Made by a program: the position numbers and the translations under genes. A stretch of DNA of 64,000 nt from Palsa-870 sp035937155. Its GTDB lineage: Bacteria > Chloroflexota > Dormibacteria > Dormibacterales > Dormibacteraceae. Positions 8,335 through 16,374 of the stretch are shown here, one piece after another. The stretch covers positions 73,002 through 137,001 of the forward strand of contig DASYVJ010000065.1 of assembly GCA_035937155.1 (NCBI GenBank), given 5' to 3'. Every line of letters begins with the position of its first letter. Positions within the stretch are counted from its first letter, which is position 1. Under the pieces are notes generated by a model. The model had not been told where the DNA came from. It saw only the letters and a list, made by a program, of their open reading frames with translations, and did not search any database.

Positions 8335-9461
8335 CATCCGTCCTTGTTGTCGGTGGAGGTATAGCGGGCTACTGCGCCGCGCTTGCGGCTCGCCGCGACG
8401 GTGCGGAGGTGACGGTAGTCGCGAAAGCACCGGGCGCGACCGCTCTCTACGCCGGCGGGATGGAGATCATCGACGACCTCGAGGCAATCCTCGAGCATCA
8501 GCCTCACCACCCGATCACAAGGCTCGGCCTTGATTCAGTTCGGTTGTCCACCGAGCTCGACACCGCGATCCAGGCTCTCCGCCTGGCGCTCGAAAAAGAG
8601 GGGCTGAAAATCGAGGGCACGTGGCGGACGCGTGGGCTGTACGCGGACGTCCATGGCCTGGCCCGACCCGCCAATCTCGTGCCTGCCTCGGTGGCCGGCG
8701 GTGAGCTGCGCGCCCTGAGCGGCAAGCGCGTGGCGGTCGTCGGCGTCAAGGAGGTCGGGGACTACGACGCGGCCTCGACGGCGCAGGCGCTCAAGGAACT
8801 TCACGGCGTCGAAGCTTTCCCTGAAGAAGTGAGCATCCCGGACCTGCCACAAGCTGCCTCGATCACAGACCTGTACGGCCGCCGCGCGCCGCAAGTGACG
8901 CGCGCCCGCTCAGCCGCGATCGCCTATCCACCCGGATTCACGAATCTGCCACGGGAAGGGTTCGAGCTGCTCGCGTCACCGCCATCGCCACACGGCTGGC
9001 GGCTGCAGCAGGCCATCGCGCACAGCACAGTCAGGGCGGAGGTCACGTCGGTCGAAACTGCCCATGGCCGCGTCACATCGGCACGGGCCGGCGACCGGAC
9101 GTTTCGAGCCGACGCGTATGTCTTTGCCACCGGGAGCCATATCGGCGGCGGCCTCATGGGCGGGCGGGTCACCAGCGAACCTCTCCTGAAACTCGGCGTG
9201 TTTCACGACGGCAGCCCGGTCACTCAATTAGGGACGCGACTGCAGCACATGCAGTACCTGGACCCTGCCGAGGAGCTGCGCGCCGGCCTGGCGACCGACA
9301 ACCGGCTGCATCCCCTGGACGAAAACGGGCACGTCTCGTACGACAACCTCTACGCGGCCGGCGCGGTGCTGGGCGGTTACGACTACAGCGGCCCCTGCGG
9401 GTTCGGCGTGCCGATCCTCACCGCCTGGCTCGCCGGACGCTGGGCAGCAAAGCAACGATGA
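8331..9461 (+). CDS. glpB: FAD-dependent glycerol-3-phosphate dehydrogenase subunit B-like protein (GlpB)
   Basis: The 376-residue product begins with a Rossmann FAD/NAD motif (VLVVGGGIAGYCAA) and shows the GlpB pattern throughout, including GATALYAGGME near residue 35, a central ATGSHIGGG and a C-terminal YAAGAVLGGYDY then GPCGFGVPI. In enterobacteria GlpB is part of the anaerobic GlpABC dehydrogenase that oxidises glycerol 3-phosphate to dihydroxyacetone phosphate. Neither glpA nor glpC is visible here. The ATG start overlaps the ribF stop as ATGA. The next gene is an AGPS-like flavoprotein and then a lipid kinase, so a role in glycerol-phosphate or lipid metabolism is likely. Substrate is inferred. 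Confidence 0.78.
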   Translation: MTSVLVVGGGIAGYCAALAARRDGAEVTVVAKAPGATALYAGGMEIIDDLEAILEHQPHHPITRLGLDSVRLSTELDTAIQALRLALEKEGLKIEGTWRTRGLYADVHGLARPANLVPASVAGGELRALSGKRVAVVGVKEVGDYDAASTAQALKELHGVEAFPEEVSIPDLPQAASITDLYGRRAPQVTRARSAAIAYPPGFTNLPREGFELLASPPSPHGWRLQQAIAHSTVRAEVTSVETAHGRVTSARAGDRTFRADAYVFATGSHIGGGLMGGRVTSEPLLKLGVFHDGSPVTQLGTRLQHMQYLDPAEELRAGLATDNRLHPLDENGHVSYDNLYAAGAVLGGYDYSGPCGFGVPILTAWLAGRWAAKQR

Positions 9462-9626
9462 GAGCTGAAATATGAGAAGGAACCCGGACGGTTCCTCCTC
9501 ATTGGGGCCGCTTAGCGGCCGCTGCTTATCTTCCGAGAAGGAAGTGATCATTTTATTTGTCTCTCCTCGCGACGCTGGCTTAGCCTGGAAGAGACCAAGT
9601 CGCGGCCGGGTAGAACCCGGCCGCCC
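9462..9626 (+). other. Intergenic region with three hairpins upstream of the AGPS-like gene
   Basis: Three inverted repeats are visible: AGGAACC/GGTTCCT at 9478-9484 and 9490-9496; GGCCGC/GCGGCC near 9506-9520; and a perfect 10-bp stem at 9602-9611 with 9615-9624 (GCGGCCGGGT/ACCCGGCCGC) ending two bases before the ATG at 9627. None is followed by a T run. The last hairpin would cover the ribosome binding region, so it may limit translation from ATG 9627 or favour the ATG at 9651. Confidence 0.55.
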
Positions 9627-11015
9627 ATGCCACGCTGGCAAGAGTTCTTGATGAGAGCCGAGCTCGAGAAGATCGTCGGCAGCGCCGCGCTCGACGAGCG
9701 GCCTGTGCGCGACATGTGGCCCCTGGCGATCATGGACGAGCGCTCGGGCACTGCGCCACCCCGCGTGCTGGTCGCGCGCCCATCCAGCCGCGAGCAGGTG
9801 GTGGCGATCCTGCGGTGGGCAGGGGCTGCCGGCGTGACCGTTACCCCGATGGGAGGCGAGACGGGCGTGTGCGGGGCGCTGTCGCCACAGGCTGGCGAGC
9901 TCGTGCTCGACATGGGCGCCTTCGACCGCATTCTCGACGTCGACGAGACGAACCTGACCTGCCAGTGCGAATCGGGTATGAACGGCCTTCAACTCGAGAG
10001 GCACCTGAACGAGCGCGGCTTGACGCTCGGCCATTTTCCGAGCTCGCTGCCCGGGACAACGCTGGGAGGGCTGATCGCCACTCGATCATCGGGCCAGGAG
10101 TCAAGCAGATACGGAAGCGTCGAGGACATGGTGTTGGGACTGGAGGTCGTCCTGCCAGACGGTACTATCGCCGGGCCGCGGCCAGGACCCCGATCTGCAG
10201 TTGGTCCAGCCTTGCATCAGCTCTGGCTTGGCTCGGAAGGTGGCCTGGGAGTGATCCTCGGCGCGGTCCTCCGCGTGCACCGCCTGCCCGAATCGGTGAT
10301 CGGTCGCGGTTACGGATTTCCCGACCTCGTCGCCGGGCTGGCGGCCATGCGGGAGATCATGCAGTCCGGGATCAAACCACTGGTCCTTCGCCTGTACGAC
10401 CCCGAAGACACGGCGTTCAACGGTTACGACCTACCGGAGGGTGGTTGCTTGCTCGTGGTCGCCAACGCCGGGCTTTCGGGTGTTGCCCAGGCAGAGGCTG
10501 ATGCGGTGGCGAAACTCGCCGCCGGAGCGGACAACCTGGGCGAGGCGCCGTGGTTGCGGTGGCAGAAACATCGCTTCGATCTCTCCGCACAGCGCCTGAA
10601 ATCCTTCCTGGAGCCTCCCGGCTCGTACCTCGACACGATCGAGCTCGCGGCGCCCTGGACCGTGCTGCATGAGCTGCACGGAAGGGTCAAGCCCGCAATA
10701 GCCGTAGGTGGCCTGGCGTTATGCCACTTCAGTCATGCCTATGAGCAGGGCTGCTGCGCGTACTTCACATTCGGGGGTTCAGGAGACACCGAGCAGGACG
10801 CTCGTTCGGCCTATATGCGTGCGTGGGAAGGGGCGATGAGCATCGCCCTCGAGCTCGGTGCGACCATCAGCCACCACCACGGGGTGGGACGGATGCGTGC
10901 ACGCTGGGTCGCTGATGAGATGGGAGGTTGGATGCGAGTGTGGCGATCGATCAAGGAGAGCGTTGACCCGAAAGGGATCATGAATCCACGCGCCGTGGGA
11001 GGCGGTAAGCCATAG
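9627..11015 (+). CDS. FAD-linked oxidase, alkyldihydroxyacetonephosphate synthase-like
   Basis: The 462-residue protein is a VAO/PCMH-type flavoprotein. The FAD-binding domain has PMGGETGVCGAL near residue 74 and a later LPGTTLGGLIATRSSGQ. The C-terminal half carries AYFTFGGSGD and the triple histidine ISHHHGVGR at residues 415-423, which resembles the catalytic histidine cluster of alkylglycerone-phosphate synthase (AGPS). AGPS swaps an acyl for an alkyl chain to create ether lipids, but bacterial homologues are mostly uncharacterised and some may be lactate/glycolate-type oxidases. Position between a GlpB-like and a DagK-like gene favours lipid metabolism. ATG 9627 has no clear ribosome binding site; ATG 9651 is an alternative. 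The stop overlaps an ATA codon. Confidence 0.8.
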   Translation: MPRWQEFLMRAELEKIVGSAALDERPVRDMWPLAIMDERSGTAPPRVLVARPSSREQVVAILRWAGAAGVTVTPMGGETGVCGALSPQAGELVLDMGAFDRILDVDETNLTCQCESGMNGLQLERHLNERGLTLGHFPSSLPGTTLGGLIATRSSGQESSRYGSVEDMVLGLEVVLPDGTIAGPRPGPRSAVGPALHQLWLGSEGGLGVILGAVLRVHRLPESVIGRGYGFPDLVAGLAAMREIMQSGIKPLVLRLYDPEDTAFNGYDLPEGGCLLVVANAGLSGVAQAEADAVAKLAAGADNLGEAPWLRWQKHRFDLSAQRLKSFLEPPGSYLDTIELAAPWTVLHELHGRVKPAIAVGGLALCHFSHAYEQGCCAYFTFGGSGDTEQDARSAYMRAWEGAMSIALELGATISHHHGVGRMRARWVADEMGGWMRVWRSIKESVDPKGIMNPRAVGGGKP

Positions 11016-11953
11016 GCGCCCGGCCCGGCGCACCGGTCCTGTTCATCGTCAACCCCTCGTCTGGGGCCGGCAAAGCCGGTCGGGAGTGGTCTGGCATCGA
11101 GACCTGGCTGCCTGGAACGGGCCTGCAGTACGAGGTCGCCTACACGACACGGCCCCTCGAGGCGACGGAAATCGCGCAGCGCGCGGTCAGGGAATCCCGC
11201 CCAGCAGTTGTGGCGGTCGGTGGCGACGGCACGCTCAACGAAGTCGTCAACGGGTTCTTCCACAACGGCGCGCCGATCCCCACGACGACCCGGCTGGCCA
11301 TGGTTCCGCTTGGCACCGGTGGAGACTTTCGGCGGACGCTGCGCATCCCGCTGGACCCCAAGGCTGCCATCGGAGTGATCACCACTGGGCTGGTCAGGCG
11401 ACTTGATGCTGGCTGCGTCACCTACCAGAATTCGGAAGGCCAGACTGCGGTGCGGCATTTCATCAACATCGGGGACGCCGGCTATGGCGGAGAGGTCGTC
11501 CACCGCGTGAATCGTGGTAGCAAGCGGCTCGGCGCTGCGACTTTCATGTGGACCGCGCTCACGTCGCTGCTGGCATACAAGAACAAGCCGATGAACGTAA
11601 ATGTCGACGGGACCTCGCATGACATCGTGGGCCAGCAGGTCGTTGTCGCCAACTGCCAGTACTTCGGCGGCGGCATGCGCATGGCGCCGTCGGCGTCGCC
11701 CACAGACGGGGTCTTCGACGTGGTCCTGATCGGGGACGCCGGGAAGTTGGAGAGCATCCGGGGTATGAGCAAGATCCGCAGCGGTCAACACCTGGATGAG
11801 CGCAATCCGAAGATCCAGCTCATGTACGGCAAGCGGATCTCGATCACCTCGACCGAGAAGGTGCGCATCGACCTCGACGGCGAGGATGCTGGCTTCCTGC
11901 CGGCTCTCTTCGAAATTCAGCCGGGGGCGATCGAGTTCATCACGCCGCGATAA
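11012..11953 (+). CDS. Diacylglycerol/lipid kinase family protein, probable ATA start
   Basis: The protein matches the DagK/YegS/sphingosine kinase family, which phosphorylates lipid alcohols with ATP. It has the first-strand motif FIVNPSSGAGKA, the ATP-site motif VGGDGTLNEVVNG, and LGTGGDFRR where most relatives read GTGND. The first in-frame GTG (11210) would delete the phosphate-binding N-terminus. The sensible start is ATA 11012, overlapping the upstream TAG as ATAG and nine bases after GGGAGG at 10997-11002; this gives 313 residues, a normal length. It completes a glpB / AGPS-like / lipid kinase set. In Mycobacterium tuberculosis I recall a comparable grouping (Rv2249c-Rv2252). Exact lipid substrate is unknown. 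Confidence 0.85.
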   Translation: MGARPGAPVLFIVNPSSGAGKAGREWSGIETWLPGTGLQYEVAYTTRPLEATEIAQRAVRESRPAVVAVGGDGTLNEVVNGFFHNGAPIPTTTRLAMVPLGTGGDFRRTLRIPLDPKAAIGVITTGLVRRLDAGCVTYQNSEGQTAVRHFINIGDAGYGGEVVHRVNRGSKRLGAATFMWTALTSLLAYKNKPMNVNVDGTSHDIVGQQVVVANCQYFGGGMRMAPSASPTDGVFDVVLIGDAGKLESIRGMSKIRSGQHLDERNPKIQLMYGKRISITSTEKVRIDLDGEDAGFLPALFEIQPGAIEFITPR

Positions 11954-11961
11954 ACAGGGGT

Positions 11962-11999
11962 CCCCGCGAACACACGGCGCAGCCTGTGTGTTCGTGGGG
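11962..11999 (+). promoter_or_regulatory. Long hairpin abutting the ggt start codon
   Basis: A stem of 14 pairs (11962-11975 with 11986-11999, one G-U pair) encloses a 10-base loop. The core is CGAACACAC/GTGTGTTCG. The 3' arm contains the GGGG that would serve as ribosome binding site and ends with the G of the GTG start at 11999. It could mask translation of ggt or act as a weak terminator after the lipid kinase gene; no T run follows. Confidence 0.55.
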
Positions 12000-13516
12000 T
12001 GAATAATCGCCTCGTGACGAAAGGGGTCATCGCCACCCCGCACGTGGTCGCGTCGGAAGTCGGCGCGCAGGTGCTGCGTGACGGCGGCAACGCGATCGAC
12101 GCCGCAATCGCCGCGAACGCGGTGCTATGCGTCGTGTATCCGCACATGACCTCCGTCGCGGGCGATCTGATGGCGATCGTGTGGCCAGCCGGCGCTGCGG
12201 CGCCGGTGGGGTTGATCGGCGCCGGCCGCTCGGGCGAGCTCGCCACGATCGCGGCCGTTCGCTTGCGCGGGCACGAGACGATGCCCGAGCGTGGGATCTT
12301 AACCGTCACCGTTCCCGGCACCGTCGACGCCTGGGGCCGCCTTATCGAACGTTTCGGAACACTTGGGCTAGGCGCCGTCCTCAAGCCCGCCGCGACCCTG
12401 GCCGCGGCCGGCTACGTCATCACGCCTCAGCTTGCCGACTTCCTCAGAGCGGCGGCCGGAATGTTGGGTCAAGACGCTGCCGCGCACGAGCTATACCCTC
12501 CGATGGAGGCGGGCATGCTCTTGCGTAACCCGGACCTGGCATCCGTGCTCCACGACATCGGTCGGGCCGGGATCAACAGCTTCTATCGCGGCGATATCGC
12601 CTCGACCATCGTCTCGGCGATCAGGCGGCGGGACGGCCTGGTGACAGGCAACGATCTCGCGACACATCGCTCGCAGTGGGTGGAACCCATCACTGCCGGG
12701 TACCGCGACGTCACCGTCTACGAGCTCCCGCCGCCGACCCAGGGCCTCACCGCGCTCGCGATGCTGGCGCGGCTGGACGATTTACCACCAGAAGCGCTGG
12801 TGCCCGGTCCTGGATTCGTCGGCCATTTCAGGCGCATTCGCGATGTGTGCTACCCGCTGCGTAACCGGTACATCACAGACCCGGACTTCGCCGCCGCCCC
12901 GGTGCAGCCATTCCTCGATCCGACACACGGGAAGGCAGGCGGCGCGCCGATCCCCGAAGGGGGGGACACCGTCTACATATGCGCCGCCGACGAGCACGGC
13001 AACCTGGTGTCGCTGATCCAGAGCGTGGCATTCGACTTCGGGTCCGGCATCGTCGCCGCGGGCACGGGCATGCTGCTGCAAAACCGCGGCGCGTATTTCA
13101 GCCTCGCTACCGACCACGTCAATCGGTTGGAGCCTCGCAAGCGAACGATGCACACGCTCATCCCGGCGATGGCGACCCGCGATGGGAAGCCCTGGGCCAT
13201 CTTCGGCACGATGGGCGGCGACGGGCAGCCGCAGCTCCAGACCCAGGTCCTCCTCAACCTCGTCGATCACCGCCTCGAACCGGCCGAAGCTGTAGCCCGG
13301 CCGCGCATCCGCGTGCAGGCGGACGGAGTTCGCACGTCACTCGAGGCGGACTACCCACACGCCGCCGAGCTCGCCAGGTCGGATCGCCGCTTCGAGCTCA
13401 TGCCCTCGAGACATCACTCGTTCGGGCACGCGCATGCGATCGTGATAGATGGTCCGGCCACCTGGCGCGCGGGCGCGGACCCGCGATCGGACGGAGCGGT
13501 CCGATTCGCGTCCTGA
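11999..13516 (+). CDS. ggt: Gamma-glutamyltranspeptidase-family Ntn hydrolase
   Basis: These enzymes cleave gamma-glutamyl bonds or act as related acylases after autoproteolysis before a catalytic Thr. The 505-residue protein starts with the family pattern GGNAIDAAIAANAVLCVV near residue 29, and the autocleavage site is the Thr in GGDTVYICAADEHGN near residue 323. The large-subunit glycine-rich loop is TMGGDGQPQLQTQ near residue 404. There is no signal peptide, so the enzyme is probably cytoplasmic, which is unusual for classical GGT but common in the GGT-like acylase/FtsW-associated groups. GTG 11999 is the longest start; GTG 12014 is also possible. The 5' end is inside a strong hairpin. Confidence 0.85.
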   Translation: MNNRLVTKGVIATPHVVASEVGAQVLRDGGNAIDAAIAANAVLCVVYPHMTSVAGDLMAIVWPAGAAAPVGLIGAGRSGELATIAAVRLRGHETMPERGILTVTVPGTVDAWGRLIERFGTLGLGAVLKPAATLAAAGYVITPQLADFLRAAAGMLGQDAAAHELYPPMEAGMLLRNPDLASVLHDIGRAGINSFYRGDIASTIVSAIRRRDGLVTGNDLATHRSQWVEPITAGYRDVTVYELPPPTQGLTALAMLARLDDLPPEALVPGPGFVGHFRRIRDVCYPLRNRYITDPDFAAAPVQPFLDPTHGKAGGAPIPEGGDTVYICAADEHGNLVSLIQSVAFDFGSGIVAAGTGMLLQNRGAYFSLATDHVNRLEPRKRTMHTLIPAMATRDGKPWAIFGTMGGDGQPQLQTQVLLNLVDHRLEPAEAVARPRIRVQADGVRTSLEADYPHAAELARSDRRFELMPSRHHSFGHAHAIVIDGPATWRAGADPRSDGAVRFAS

Positions 13517-13543
13517 CGGCCAAGATCGCTCCGCTCGTATACT
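13513..13543 (+). promoter_or_regulatory. Possible rpsO promoter
   Basis: TATACT at 13538-13543 resembles a -10 box; CTGACG at 13513-13518 is a weak -35 at 19 bases spacing. Transcription would begin about 13550, only a few bases before the TTG start at 13554. Confidence 0.35.
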
Positions 13544-13553
13544 CTTCGGCAGT

Positions 13554-13886
13554 TTGGCAGCAGGAACGGAAGTCAAAGGCAAGCTGATCGCGGAGTACAG
13601 ACGCGCGGAGAAAGACACGGGTTCACCCGAGGTCCAGATCGCGCTTTCGAACACCCGCATACGGGAGCTCACCGAGCACCTTAAGACGCACGCCAAAGAC
13701 CATCACTCGCGCCGCGGCCTGCTTCTCCTGGTGGGCAAGCAACGGCGGCTGCTGAACTATCTCAAAGACACGGACATCGAGCGCTATCGTGCGCTGGTCG
13801 GAAAGCTAGGCATCAGGGTGGCCGGCCGCGCCAAGCTAGCAGGGCGCGCGCAGCCAACAACAGGACCGGAAACGCCGGTCACTTAA
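13554..13886 (+). CDS. rpsO: 30S ribosomal protein S15
   Basis: S15 binds the central domain of 16S rRNA early in small-subunit assembly. A longer open frame begins at 13449, but alignment of the invariant AEKDTGSPEVQ segment with the usual S15 N-terminus places the start at TTG 13554, giving 110 residues. The conserved core continues with THAKDHHSRRGLLLLVGKQRRLL. About 20 extra basic/Pro-rich residues extend the C-terminus beyond the usual 89. No ribosome binding site precedes the TTG, and a -10-like box lies 10-16 bases upstream, so a very short leader is possible. pnp follows, the classical rpsO-pnp pair. Confidence 0.93.
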   Translation: MAAGTEVKGKLIAEYRRAEKDTGSPEVQIALSNTRIRELTEHLKTHAKDHHSRRGLLLLVGKQRRLLNYLKDTDIERYRALVGKLGIRVAGRAKLAGRAQPTTGPETPVT

Positions 13887-13894
13887 GTCAATCG

Positions 13895-13926
13895 GGAGGA
13901 CCCCGCCGCTGGTCAGCGCGGGTCAG
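13895..13926 (+). promoter_or_regulatory. Hairpin in rpsO-pnp gap
   Basis: An imperfect GC-rich stem pairs GACCCCGCCGCT with AGCGCGGGTC in the 166-base gap before pnp. In other bacteria the pnp leader is structured and cleaved by RNase III for autoregulation; that role here is only inferred from the position. Confidence 0.4.
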
Positions 13927-14052
13927 CTCTTAGAAGCTTTCACTCAGGCGCCGGCGCGTTGCGCGCAAGGCACGACCTAAGCGGCGGCTGCTAGGAACCT
14001 GACCCAGGTCGCACCTCCGGGGGCCGTCCTCCCACAACATGGAGGTATTGGC

Positions 14053-16293
14053 GTGGCAATAGTCACGAAGAACGTGGAGGTCGCCGACAAGCGACTTTCG
14101 ATAGAGACCGGCCGGGTGGCCGAGCAGGCCAACGGCGCTGTGATCCTGCGGCAGGGCGACACCGTCGTCCTCAGCACCGCAGTCATGGCAAAGGAGCCCA
14201 GGGAGGGGATCGACTGGTTCCCCCTCACCTGCGACTACGAGGAGAAGCTGTACGCGGCGGGCAAGATCCCGGGCGCATTCATGCGCCGCGAGGGACGCCC
14301 GAGCGAGACGGCGATCCTGGCGTCGCGGCTCACCGACCGTCCGCTGCGGCCGCTGTTTCCGGAAGGCTTCCGGCTGGACGTCCAGGTCGTCTCGACAGTC
14401 CTGTCGGTCGACCAGGAGAACGACCCGACGATCCTCAGCATCAACGGCGCCTCGACGGCGCTGGTGATCTCAGACATTCCGTTCGGGGGACCCGTTGGCG
14501 CCGTGCGCATGGGCTTCCTCGACGGCAAGGTGGTCGTCAACCCATCGATGTCTCGGATGGCCGAGTCAGAGCTCGACCTGGTCGTGGCCGGCACCGCCGA
14601 CGCGATACTGATGGTCGAGGCGGGCGCCAAGGGAGTCACCGAACAAGTCGTGCTCGACGCCCTGGAGATGGCCCATACGGAAATCAAGCGGATCTGCGCG
14701 GCCCAGGTCGAGCTGCAGCAGCAGGTGGGCAGGGAGAAGCGTGAGTGGATCCCGAACGCATACCCCCCGCACATGCTCGAGATCGTCGGCGAGTACCTGG
14801 CGCTTCGTCTGGATCCAGTGCTCTACAAGGCAGACAAGGCCACGCGCGAGGAGGACATCGACGATCTGCGACGCATGACGATTGTCGAGCTGGGAGAAAG
14901 GTTCCCCGAGCACATCGAAATCCTCGGCAAGCTCTTCGACAAGGCGCTCAAGGACCGAGTCCGTCAGCGCGTAGTCGAAGAAGGCGTGCGCATCGACGGC
15001 CGTGGCCTCAAGGATGTTCGCAACATCACGGTCGAGGTCGGCGTGCTACCGCGCACACATGGCTCGGGCCTCTTCACACGCGGACAGACTCAGGCGCTGA
15101 CGATCGCGACGCTGGGCACGATGTCCGACCAGCAAAAGCTCGACGGGCTGGGGCTCGAAGAGTTCAAGCGCTACATGCATCACTACAACTTTCCGCCGTT
15201 CTCCGTCGGCGAGGCTCGGCCTCTGCGCGGCCCGGGTCGCCGCGAGATCGGTCACGGAGCGCTCGCCGAGCGCGCGCTGCTTGCGGTCATCCCGCCAATC
15301 GAGGAATGGCCTTACACGATGCGCTTGGTGTCCGAGATCCTCAGCTCCAACGGCTCGACTTCGATGGCCTCGGTCTGCGGTTCGACGCTGGCGCTGATGG
15401 ACGCGGGAGTCCCGATCAAGTCACCAGTCGCGGGCATCGCGATGGGCCTCGTGACGCGTGAGGGCAAGTTCGCCGTGCTGACCGATATCCAGGGAGTCGA
15501 GGACAACCTCGGTGACATGGACTTCAAGGTCGCCGGCACCCGAGACGGCATCACGGCCCTGCAGATGGACATCAAGGTCAAGGGCATCACGCACGAGATA
15601 CTCGCGCAAGCGCTCGAGCAGGCCCGCGAGGCAAGACTCTTCGTACTCGACAAGATGCTTGCCGTGCTGCCAAAGCCGCGCAGCGAGATGAGCCCTTACG
15701 CGCCGCGCATCACCACGATCATGATCAACCCCGACAAGATCCGCGACATCATCGGCCCGGGAGGCAAGATGATCCGGAAGATCACCGAGGAGACGGGCGC
15801 TCAGATCGACGTCGAGGACGATGGTCGCGTCTTCATTGCAGCTGTCGACCAGGAAGGCGGCCAGAAGGCAATCGACTGGATTAAAGGCCTCACCGACGAG
15901 GTGGAGGTCGGCAGGATCTACAAGGGCAAGGTCGTGCGCATCATGCCCTTCGGCGCGTTCGTCGAGGTGCTGCCGAACCAGGACGGTCTGGTGCACATCT
16001 CCAAGCTCACCGACCACAGGGTCGAGAGGGTTGAGGAGGTCGCCAACATCGGTGACGAGATCGTGGTCAAAGCGACCGAGGTCGACAGCCAGGGGCGCCT
16101 CAACTTGAGCCGCCAGGCCGCGATCGAGGAGCTGACCGCCAAGGGAGAGCCGATCGAAGAAAAGATTGACAAGGACGTCATGGCCACTGCTCTTGCCTCG
16201 CCGCCGCCGCCGCCCCGCGAGGGTGGCTTCGGTGGTAATCGCGATCGTGGCGGTCGAAACGGCGGCGGCGGACGCGGACCACGCCGGAATTAG
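14053..16293 (+). CDS. pnp: Polyribonucleotide nucleotidyltransferase (PNPase) with Gly/Arg tail
   Basis: PNPase degrades RNA phosphorolytically from the 3' end. The 746-residue protein contains two RNase PH domains (about 10-215 and 315-530) with FMRREGRPSE and IDGRGLKDVRNI, a KH domain with IIGPGGKMIRKITEETG near residue 570, and an S1 domain (about 615-685) with MPFGAFVEVLPNQDGLVHIS. After the S1 domain comes a Pro run and a Gly/Arg-rich tail (GGFGGNRDRGGRNGGGGRG) that is not part of the core enzyme. The GTG start at 14053 is seven bases after GGAGG at 14041-14045. It is paired with rpsO upstream. Confidence 0.96.
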   Translation: MAIVTKNVEVADKRLSIETGRVAEQANGAVILRQGDTVVLSTAVMAKEPREGIDWFPLTCDYEEKLYAAGKIPGAFMRREGRPSETAILASRLTDRPLRPLFPEGFRLDVQVVSTVLSVDQENDPTILSINGASTALVISDIPFGGPVGAVRMGFLDGKVVVNPSMSRMAESELDLVVAGTADAILMVEAGAKGVTEQVVLDALEMAHTEIKRICAAQVELQQQVGREKREWIPNAYPPHMLEIVGEYLALRLDPVLYKADKATREEDIDDLRRMTIVELGERFPEHIEILGKLFDKALKDRVRQRVVEEGVRIDGRGLKDVRNITVEVGVLPRTHGSGLFTRGQTQALTIATLGTMSDQQKLDGLGLEEFKRYMHHYNFPPFSVGEARPLRGPGRREIGHGALAERALLAVIPPIEEWPYTMRLVSEILSSNGSTSMASVCGSTLALMDAGVPIKSPVAGIAMGLVTREGKFAVLTDIQGVEDNLGDMDFKVAGTRDGITALQMDIKVKGITHEILAQALEQAREARLFVLDKMLAVLPKPRSEMSPYAPRITTIMINPDKIRDIIGPGGKMIRKITEETGAQIDVEDDGRVFIAAVDQEGGQKAIDWIKGLTDEVEVGRIYKGKVVRIMPFGAFVEVLPNQDGLVHISKLTDHRVERVEEVANIGDEIVVKATEVDSQGRLNLSRQAAIEELTAKGEPIEEKIDKDVMATALASPPPPPREGGFGGNRDRGGRNGGGGRGPRRN

Positions 16294-16322
16294 TTAGCTA
16301 AATGGCCGAGCCGAGTCCCCAC

Positions 16323-16372
16323 TCCGGCTCCGCCGGACCTCCCCAGCAAGTGGGGAGGTGGGGCTGGGGTCA
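16323..16372. repeat. Dispersed palindromic repeat, copy C (pnp-dapB gap)
   Basis: Two hairpins lie side by side: TCCGGC/GCCGGA at 16323-16328 and 16332-16337, and a perfect 8-bp CCTCCCCA/TGGGGAGG stem at 16338-16345 and 16351-16358 with loop GCAAG. The tail GTGGGGCTGGGGTC matches the other copies in type. The element ends just before the dapB start. Confidence 0.75.
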
Positions 16373-16374
16373 GC

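Noticed and set aside
10811..12043. 410-codon minus-strand open frame across the lipid kinase region.
   Set aside because: Low-complexity His/Arg/Asp composition and complete overlap with recognised genes on the plus strand.
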